A stretch of DNA of 64,000 bases from Lunularia cruciata. Taxonomy: Eukaryota > Streptophyta > Marchantiopsida > Lunulariales > Lunulariaceae. The position numbers and the translations under genes are program-made. Positions within the stretch are counted from its first letter, which is position 1; each line of letters opens with the position of its first letter. Where the stretch lies: assembly GCA_948567375.1 (NCBI GenBank), contig OX419755.1, positions 84,834,218 to 84,898,217 of the forward strand, written 5' to 3'. Below, piece by piece: positions 56,149-64,000 of this stretch. The notes beneath the pieces are model-generated. The model worked only from the letters and a program-made list of their open reading frames with translations. It made no database searches and was not told the DNA's origin.

Positions 56149-56739
56149 ATGGTGTCAAAGTAGGTGTTTCAATCCAAGTGAGTGGATCACCATCTTGGAG
56201 GACACATGCTATTGAGATTAAGTAATTTTGAGAGGAGAAAAAGTAGTGCAATTGATAGATTAAGATGTTTGGCATAGAGGATGGGATGGATGCTCATAGA
56301 GTGCAATGTCTTGCATCTCACTTTCCTTTCTTGAATTTGTTCCATATCAAGATTATGTACATCTAACTTGAGCAAGTGAAAGTATATCTCATTTACCATA
56401 TGGAATGGAGTTCATTAATGTAGTAATGAAATTACCAAACCTTGTGATTCTACATATATGATATACAATAAAAAGTGAGGATTTGAAATTCTACATTTTG
56501 TTATGGTGCAATAGATTTGAATATACCATATCCTCTTACTTTCAATACTCAAGTAGAAATTTGTTATGTAATTAGACCAAAGTGATGTTTAGAGATCTTG
56601 TACTCCACACTTTTGGTGAGGAATATTATCAAAAAGTAATAGCTTCTAAGGTCCCAATGGTAGTCCTAATCATCCATGCTCTTTCTTGGGCAATAAAATT
56701 AACCCTCTATTGAAGTAAGAAATATTGATTGAGCGTATA

Positions 56740-59700
56740 TTGTGTGTATGAATCACGGTTGCAAGATTTGATGCAAGGAATACATGGGATGTTGAACAAG
56801 TTCTGAGAGATCAAGATAGCAATGAAGGCATTACAAAGTCAAGTACATATCTCCAAGAATTTATCATGTAATGCAAGAAGGGAAATCATCCCAAAACCTG
56901 ATAACAATGGCCAAAGTTCATATAGAGTCACTCATGCCGATGAGACTGATTTTGATCAACAATGAAGTCACATTATTATTGCGGATAAAGAAAACATGCA
57001 ATCAATGTTGGCAAAGGGAAGAGAGATCACTTGGACAACAATGCAAGAAGAGTTGCAAAAAAATTTCCAATCTATGGATTTTATGCAAATGGCTCAAACC
57101 TAACTATGGGGGTTGAAGTAGAAGAACAAAATTCAAGAATACATGGAGGTATTTCTTGACCTACCGGCTATGATAACTAATATGATCCCAACAAAATGTC
57201 TTGAAAATTTCTAACAAGGGTTAAAAGAGCAAATTCATCAAGAGGTAATCATGCAAAATCCTCATACCATTTCTAAAGCCATTAAAGGTGCTCAAAGAAT
57301 AGCAAGAGTGCTTAACAAAGGTGAAGGGTAGTCCCAACACAACAATATCAAGCTAAAACACCACACTTTGGTGGACCACTTCCTATGGAATTGGACAACA
57401 CTCATTTCTGTGACTAAGGATCACAACCCTTCCAAGAAAAAAAAGATGGGCTAGAAAGGAGAGATGGAGTCACACAAGGAGAAGAGGCTTAAGCAAAACA
57501 ACAATGTTGTTACAATTGTGGTAGAGTTGGGCACATAGCCATCAATTTGTGTGTTAACCTTCTTAGGGGCCCTTTAGGGTCCATTCTTAGGGTCCATTTT
57601 TAAACAACTTGGAGAGACAAATGGAAGAGGAGGATGCTGAAATCACAGTGAAAAACAAAGATCATGAGTAAATATACCTTATTGGCTTAGTGGAGAGAAG
57701 TAAAATAAAGGGAGGAAGAGGATGAGTGTGCAAAGGTTGAAGAAGACAAACACACACAATTGATTGTTGTTAATGGATTCCAAGAAGACAATTAGGTGAG
57801 AGTATTAATAAACCTTGGAGAAATAGAGAATTTCTTGTCTTGCTTTGTTGCAATAAGGTTTGGATGGAACTAAAGAAAGATAAGAATGAAGAAGTAGAGT
57901 TACCTAATGGTCAAATAGAGAGCAAACCTAAATCCTAAGAGCAAGAATTGCCTCTTTATATCATTAGGACAACAACTATTGTTAAGACAAATATATTTTT
58001 CATAGGTCTAATAAGAGAAGTCCAGAGTGCATAACTCAACGGAAAAAATTCCTAAGAATTTGAAAGATGTTATCAATGAGTTTCAATATGTCTTTCTTGA
58101 TGATTTACCTTTAGGATTACCACCAAAAAGGAGAGTAGATCATAAAATTGAGATATTTCTTGGGAAGACACTTCCTTGTAAGGTCCCTTATTGACTATCA
58201 CCTCATGACTTGGAGGAGTGCAAGGTTCAAATCAAAGATATGCTACAAAAAGGGTTTATGCAACATAATATATTACCATATGGGGCTCTTGATGTATTTT
58301 TGAAGAAGAAAGATAGTATGATACAAATGTGCATTGATTACCAAGGCCTAAGTCTACAAATGGTGAAGAAAAAATATCCACTATCTTGCATAGATGACAT
58401 ATTTGATCAACTCAATGGGGCAAAACACTTCACCAAACTTGATCGACGATGCGGTTATAACCAAATCAAGATCAAAAAGGAAGATGTACACAAAACTACC
58501 TTCTAGAGTATGTAAGTATCTAGTGATGTTGGTCTCCTTCACCAATGCACCAACCACCTTCATGAGTTTGATGAATGACATATGTCATCAATACTTGGAT
58601 AAGTCTATTATCAATTTTCTTGATGATATCTTAGTCTACAATTGGACAATAAAAGAGCACAAGCAATATCTATGAGAAGTCTTCCATATTCTATGACAAA
58701 ACTAATTATATGCCAAAGTCTCAAAATGCAAATTTGACAAGTCTGAAGTAGATTACTTGGAGCATATAGTAAGGATAACAAAGTTTCAATAGATAAAATA
58801 GACATCACTAAAAAATTGGGTGCTCCAAAAGATCAAACTCTCAACTCAAGAGTTTCTTAGGATTGATTGGGTTTCTATCATCAATTTATCAATGACTTCT
58901 CTAAGGTTGCACAACCCTTAGTGGCACTACTTGGCAAAGGAAAGAAGTGGATGTGTGGAACCGCATAGGAATTGGCCTTTTAGGAATTGAAAGTTGCATT
59001 ACTCCATGCACTAATCTTGAGATTGTATGACCCAATATGTGAAATCAAGCTGGCTATAGGTGTTGTGATAGGAGCAATCCTACAACAAGAATGGAGTGAC
59101 AGATAGCACCCAATTTCATATTTCTCTCAAAAGCTATTATTACCTAATTGCAACTATCACACCACTAAAATGAGAAGAGATTGCTATTGTTATTGTAACC
59201 AAGTATTGGAAGCACTATCTTGGCAAGAAGGCATTTGTAGTAGAGAAAGACAACAAACCAGTAGTCTACCTTAAGATATAGAAAGATCTATTGTGTAGAC
59301 AATTTTGTTAGGTAGAGAAGAGACAATGGTTCAATATGATAATCATGTATGTGGAAGGCAAGAAGCAACTTGCAGATGCATTCACCTTAATGCATATGAT
59401 GAATAATTTGGTTGTAGAGGTCAAGACAGACCAAGATTTATGGCCAAGGATTCTTATTGCTACAAAGATTGACCCATAGATTTTAAGAACTTAATCACCC
59501 AAAGGCATAAATAGTACCCAAGGACTCACCTTTCATGATGGCAACTTATCAATCTTGGATCTTGCAAACCTAAGACAAGCATTCAAGCAAATATCATGAT
59601 TCTTCATGTTGGAGTGGACAAGACTTAGATGCAATCAAATGCTATTACTATTGTTCCAAGATAAGCAACAATATGATGGAATATGTTTGAAGCTACTTAC

Positions 59701-60817
59701 TTTGTCAAAAAATAAAGCATATAATCAAATTCTCATCTAACTCCTTCAACCTCTCTCTCCTTGTACACAAATTAATAGTAGGTTAGCATGGATCTAGTTT
59801 GTGAATTGCTCAAGACCACCTCAAGTTTTGACTTCATTGTAGTCTTTGTAGACCAACTTAGCAAAATGGTTCATGTGCGTCCTACAACCAAGGATGTGGC
59901 TATACCACAATTATTTCAATTGTACTTAACTATGGTTTTATCTCACCATGGACTACCTTAAACGCTCATCATTGATATGGGCACTCAATTCACTAGTTTG
60001 TTTTGGAGAACCCTCTTTGGCATCTTCAAAACCAAACTTGTCATGTCAATGGCATACCATCTACAAAATAATGGACAAACAAGGTGAGGTAATCACACTA
60101 TCAAGAACATGCTCTAAGGCTTCACCTTAGATAAGCAAGAAAGGTGAGACACATTACTTCCACTAGTTGGATGTGCCTACAAAAATTCAATGAATGCATC
60201 TACACATGTCACACTATTCTTCCTCAAGTAAAAAGAGCACTTTTTCACACTTTGAGCTTGGTAAAGATCTGGTTAGTGGCTACAAAAGTTCAAGACTTTT
60301 GTTTTTAGAATCCAATAGGGTGTAGATAAACAAAATTTTCCAAAACCAATATGTAAATGCACATCATAAGCACATGGAGTTCAACATCAAGGATCAAGTG
60401 TAGTTGTCCATAACCAATCTTATGTTAGTAGGCCCTTGTAAGCTTAGACCTTGTTTTATTGGTCTCTTTCCCATCATCCATGGAATCAGCATAGTGAGCT
60501 ATAGCACACACATGGATATTCAACCAATGTTTCATGTTTCCTTGCTATGTAAATATGCATCCAATTGCCCCACTTTCCTTCCATACAAGAAGCTTACCCT
60601 TGTCTAACACTCATTGATGGCACAAAGGAATATGAAGTCCAATGCATTCTCCAAAAATGCATCCATGGTATCCACCATCCATGTGGGGAATATCTTTTAT
60701 ATTGGAAAGAGTACCCATTGTATGAGGCAACATGGGAGCCCATAGCTAACTTGACCAATTCATTGTTGATAGTGCAATCTTTAGAGCAATAGCTTTGCAA
60801 CAAGGACATTGCATCTT
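56740..60817 (+). pseudogene. gag-pol remnants of the old chromodomain gypsy
   Basis: Readable pieces follow the order of the young element: Gag (CYNCGRVGHIAIN near 57510), protease relic (57770-57860), reverse transcriptase (MEECKVQIKDMLQKGFMQ, LDRRCGYNQIKI, FLDDILVY near 58617), RNase H (about 59100-59390), integrase (LVCELLKTTSSFDFIVVFV near 59800, FWRTLFGIFKTKL near 60004) and chromodomain (YLLYWKEYPLYEATWEPIAN near 60690). Dozens of stops and indels. Dead. Confidence 0.85.
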
Positions 60818-60832
60818 AAATGTGAGGAAGTT

Positions 60833-61127
60833 TGTAACAGCATTAGCTAGATAGATTATCTTGAGGTGGAAATTAGCTTAATAATATCTTTAAGGATATT
60901 ATCTATCATATTCTAAGTAGATCAAATAGAGAGGTCACCAAAAAAGTACTTCCACTAATCAGGCAAAGGTCAAAAACACTCTACAAGCAATTTTGGAGGC
61001 CTAAAGAAAAATTAGGCCTTAAAAATAGGATCTTACACCCTCTCCCCCCTCCTTGAGAGAAAAGGCATTCCCTTCTCCTCCCTTAAATTGTGTCATTGGC
61101 ATCTTTCTAATGGGAGCTCACCCATGT
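60833..61127 (+). repeat. 3' LTR of the old chromodomain gypsy, truncated
   Basis: TGTAACAGCATTAGC... aligns with the first half of 55566-56148 up to cacccatg (61126), after which copy C integrase sequence starts. Confidence 0.8.
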
Positions 61128-61475
61128 TGTTAGGTTACCGCTAGAGTTTAGACTTTGTTGGACCCTTACCATTGATTCTCAAATATCATCAGTTGTTTTG
61201 ATTATGGTAGAGCACTCCTCCAAGTGGATTGAGTTGGTGGCACTTCCTAACAAGTCTAGTGAAGAGACAAGTTATTCATTATTAGATAAGTTTTTTAGTC
61301 ATTTTGGTGCACAAACTAAGGTTTTGACTGATTGGGGTATAGAGTTCTGGGGAGAGTTTTAGGTCTTGTATGACAAGGTTTGATTGATCACCATACTACC
61401 TCCCAACATCAACTTGAGGTATATGGCTTAGTAGAGAGTGGTTTAGATGATGAAGAGAGGATTGTGTAAGTATGG
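61128..61475 (+). pseudogene. Fragment C of copy A: integrase core, broken
   Basis: Aligns with copy B 52150-52510: FSNHL-type relic, EHSSKWIELVALPNKSSE, SLLDKFFSHFGAQTKVLTD, then HHTTSQHQLEVYGL. Cut by X2 at 61476. Confidence 0.8.
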
Positions 61476-64000
61476 TGTGACAACCCAGCAAATATCACTT
61501 TTGCGGTAATCGGGTAAGTAAAGTTCGTTCCCATAGAGATACGAGTCAAAATTGGTCAAATACAAAGTCAAACAGTAACATGTAGTTCTTCTTGGTTGCG
61601 TCTTTAATCTCTCAGGTAGAAACCACACCCAAAAGAGAGTAACAAGCACTGACTCGCAGTCTTGTCACAAATTAACACTCCATAATCACAACTCCATCAA
61701 ATCTTTCCAAACAATCTTGATTGTGATGATTCAGGCTCTCCCCTAAACAGCACTTCACTTCAAAACGACTTCGCCTCAGAATTTTGTTCCACCCCTCCAC
61801 TGAAGGCACAACTTCCTCGATCAAAATTGCTTCACATCAACTTCGTACTGCACTCCCAAATGCAGAATACTACCAACACTACAATTCCTCTCAGATCTGT
61901 CAAGGCATCGCTTCAATTGCACTTCACTCAGGATCAAACACACAGAATGAAAATCAAGGTTGTGGAATCCAACATCCAACAAGCACTCTGACTTGCACTT
62001 TGAATTTCTCCAAACATTCACAAACACAATTGCAAAATTGATACTCGGAATCAAGCTCAAGCGATGAGCACTACTTCACAGCACTTCGCTTTATCTATTC
62101 TCAGAAATAATGAGCACTGAACAACAATTTCCTGCAAATGCCACTCTTAAATAGTGAAGCAATCGACAGTTCTAACATCTATACCCTTCTACAACAACTG
62201 TTCTAACTTGCAGATCCGAAATGACAATGCACCTCTTCATATCTGCCCCTTCAAATCTCAAATCTGTTACTAATCCGATCCGATGTCTACTTCTTCCTCA
62301 ACTTTCAAACCCGACCCCGAAGTAATCTTACTTCCTACTACATTTTCCTCGGGTTTCACCTCTCCTACTTCGTCGACCAGATCCAACAATTCTCTTTCCT
62401 GATCTGAAATTGCACTAGTGGGTAATCTATCTAACTCTTCATCTATCTAAGATCTTCTTGTCTACACAAGTTCTGAGACTAATCAACAAGGCATTCAAAT
62501 CTGTATCTTTCACTTGTCTTTGCCTTGTCTCCTGCACCAACAACTTCAACTCATGCAACCTTGTTTCTTCAATCCGAACGATGGCTTCTGTACTTAACAT
62601 TTCGTTCACTCTGAGGACTATCTCCTTCAATGGCTCCAATCTGGTCTTTCGTTCTCGTTCCCGATCTGCAAGCCATTCCTCTCTGTACATCGCCAACTCT
62701 TCTTCAAACTCGGCCTTCACCACTTCCTTCTCTTTCTCCTTCTGTACAATTTTCTCTTCCTGATTACAAAGTAGCTCTCGTAATCTCTCTTCTTCTCTAT
62801 ACCGCACAGACAACTCTCTTTGCCAGAGTTGCTTCTTCTCCTCCATACTCTCCATCACTCGATCAAGCTCTTGTTCCTTTGATGCTACCCTCGCCATAGC
62901 ATGGATAAGCTCTACTCTTGAATCAGCAAACTATTGCTTCAAGATTTCAAATTCAGCTACATGTCTCTCCCTTGCGACGTCACTCTTCCTTGCAAGATCC
63001 TCTCGATAGCTCACTTCTCTCTTCAGGTCTTCAATTACCTGACTTTGCTCTACTGCTTCTGCTTTCAGTACTTCTCTCTCCTTCTCACCTTGGGTTATAC
63101 TCTTCTTCAACTCCGAGTTTTCTTCTTCTAATCTCGCTACCACCTGCAATACAGTCTTTACCTCTGGACAAGTCGACTGCATCTCCTTCTTCTTCTTCTC
63201 CAACTTCACTAACAGCGGGCATACTACCTCTCGCAGGCACTCCACTCCCTCACTGGCAACTTCTTCCTCCCACGGAGTAATTTCTTGTTTCTCCTCATGT
63301 TCTTTTGATACGCGCCTTTGTCGCTGAAGTCTTTGTATCGGAATTGATGCCTCACTACTCGTGTTGTCTTCTGCATCTGCCTTCACTTTACTCGGCCCCG
63401 CCTCACACTTTGCCTTACGTCTCGAGCGAACTCCTTGCTGTACTGCGATCTTCTTCTCCTTGAGCACCGGTACTTTGTCTTTCAGCGCCGCATTGTCTTT
63501 GGCTTCTACTTTGGCTTGCACTTCTTCTTTGTATTCTTCAGCCGCTGGTGCCGAGGTCATTTCTCCACCGTCTTCACTGTCACTGCTAGTATCTCCGCTC
63601 TACAGTGTCAGCTCAGGTTCCTCCTCATGTTCCGAGTCCTCCGTCTTGAGCTTGGCTTCGCCTTCTGAGTCTTCATCTTCCGACTCAATCACCACCATCC
63701 CTCACCTCGGGTTATGTTTCTGCATCTTCCGAGGTTTCTTGTTTTCTTCAATTTCTGCGTGCCGAGTTCTCTTCTTCGTCGGGGTACTTACCACGACCTC
63801 CATGTTTTTCCCTGTCTTTGCATAGTAGTCGTCCGTGCTCCAGATTTGGAGAATGTATTGCTGCTCCTCCGCGTCGACTTCTCTTCTCAAGTCAGGATGG
63901 AAATGAGACACCATTCTATTGCGCTCTGCCAAATTGAGCAAATTCAACCTGAGGTAGAAATGTGCTGCAAATGGTACAATGTAGTGTGGAGGCGACTTAT
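61476..64000 (-). mobile_element. X2, second element of the X family, runs off the window
   Basis: Starts TGTGACAACCCAGC and aligns with X1 37227-39995 throughout, with better-kept coding sequence. Likely left target TATGG (61471-61475); the right end is outside the window. The first ~950 bp (61476-62430) is non-coding and includes a stretch with cactccactgaaggcacaac shared with X1. Confidence 0.75.
62439..64000 (-). pseudogene. X2 protein: acidic and coiled-coil protein, three in-frame stops, N-terminus beyond window
   Basis: One minus-strand frame of about 520 codons runs from the window end to the stop at 62439-62441. Only three TGA/TAG codons interrupt it (near 63702, 63600 and 62931) and there is no frameshift. 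It begins PHYIVPFAAHFYLRLNLLNL and MVSHFHPDLRREVDAEEQQY, then a Lys-rich patch (KKRTRHAEIEENKKPRK), an acidic patch (SEDEDSEGEAK), and long Glu/Lys/Arg heptad-rich helices (ARLEEENSELKKS, EEKIVQKEKEKEVVKAE). No enzyme motif is seen. A structural, Gag-like or nuclear protein is possible; the family is not recognised. Confidence 0.6.

Larger units (their letters stand above)
55566..61127 (+). mobile_element. Old chromodomain Ty3/gypsy copy, heavily decayed
   Basis: 5' LTR 55566-56148, degraded primer site tggtgtcaaag (56150-56160), gag-pol remnants 56740-60817 and a truncated 3' LTR 60833-61127. It is collinear with 26456-33062. Relative to copy B, the 3' end lost the second half of the LTR together with about 425 bp of the host integrase (between copy B positions 51725 and 52150), so the TSD is gone. 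Confidence 0.88.
21537..61475 (+). mobile_element. Methyltransferase-gypsy copy A/C, old, split by many insertions, 3' end beyond window
   Basis: Pieces at 21537-23174, 23911-25651, 33257-37226, 54799-55565 and 61128-61475 line up in order with copy B (5' LTR, gag, protease, methyltransferase, reverse transcriptase, RNase H, integrase). The joins are exact where TSDs remain: ACACA/ACACC, AGGAG and ATCTA. Copy A ends inside the reverse transcriptase at the ATCTA target and C resumes at that base, so they are one element. It is riddled with stops and is older than everything nested in it. Confidence 0.85.

Noticed and set aside
61821..62060. Opposing short ORFs near 61784-62060 and 37472-37792
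   Set aside because: They lie in the non-coding end of the X elements and do not keep the same frame between X1 and X2.

Overview
This window looks like nuclear DNA of a land plant with a large, repeat-rich genome (a gymnosperm or fern-type genome would fit; the species cannot be told from the sequence). The reasons are one spliced plant-type gene with GT-AG introns, one intron of about 8.5 kb, and more than 40 kb of nested Ty3/gypsy and Ty1/copia LTR retrotransposons with tRNA-Met-type primer sites, target-site duplications (TSDs) and solo LTRs. No bacterial operons, rRNA or tRNA genes were seen.

Layout. 1-10470: the 3' part of an ASG2/WDTC1-like WD40 gene on the + strand, six exons in the window, with a giant intron (608-9076) full of degenerate composite repeats and a dead duplicate exon. 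11184-17273: a decayed Ty1/copia element that carries a solo LTR of another family and a head-to-head LTR pair. 17540-20490: a second array of the same composite repeats as the intron, with a long foldback hairpin. 21537-64000: one large nest. The outermost element is an old Ty3/gypsy-like element (copy A, continued as C after an interruption). It is interrupted by solo LTRs, by a nearly intact chromodomain gypsy (26456-33062), by a minus-strand element of unknown class (X1, 37227-54798), by an old chromodomain gypsy (55566-61127) and by a second X element (X2, from 61476). Inside X1 sits a second, younger copy (copy B, 40236-54029) of the same family as A/C.

The most interesting object is that A/B/C family. 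Its order is gag (two zinc knuckles) - aspartic protease - cytosine-C5 DNA methyltransferase - reverse transcriptase - RNase H - integrase - PHD finger. Copy B keeps methyltransferase motifs I, IV (WPCQ), VI (ENV), VIII and IX/X. Copy A carries the same domain in a more decayed state, so the enzyme belongs to the family and is not a chance capture. A retroelement that brings both a DNA-methylation writer and a chromatin-reader finger is unusual. From memory, methyltransferase-carrying retrotransposons have been reported from a dinoflagellate and a streptophyte alga (de Mendoza and colleagues, 2018); I do not recall one in a land plant with a PHD finger.

None of the transposon copies is intact: copy B has nonsense codons and frameshifts, and the young chromodomain gypsy has one uninterrupted frame with eight nonsense codons and no frameshift. 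Exact TSDs (ATCTA, AGGAG, GGGTG, GTTGG, GTTTA, CCTC, CATT, GGAC) allow the order of the insertions to be read.
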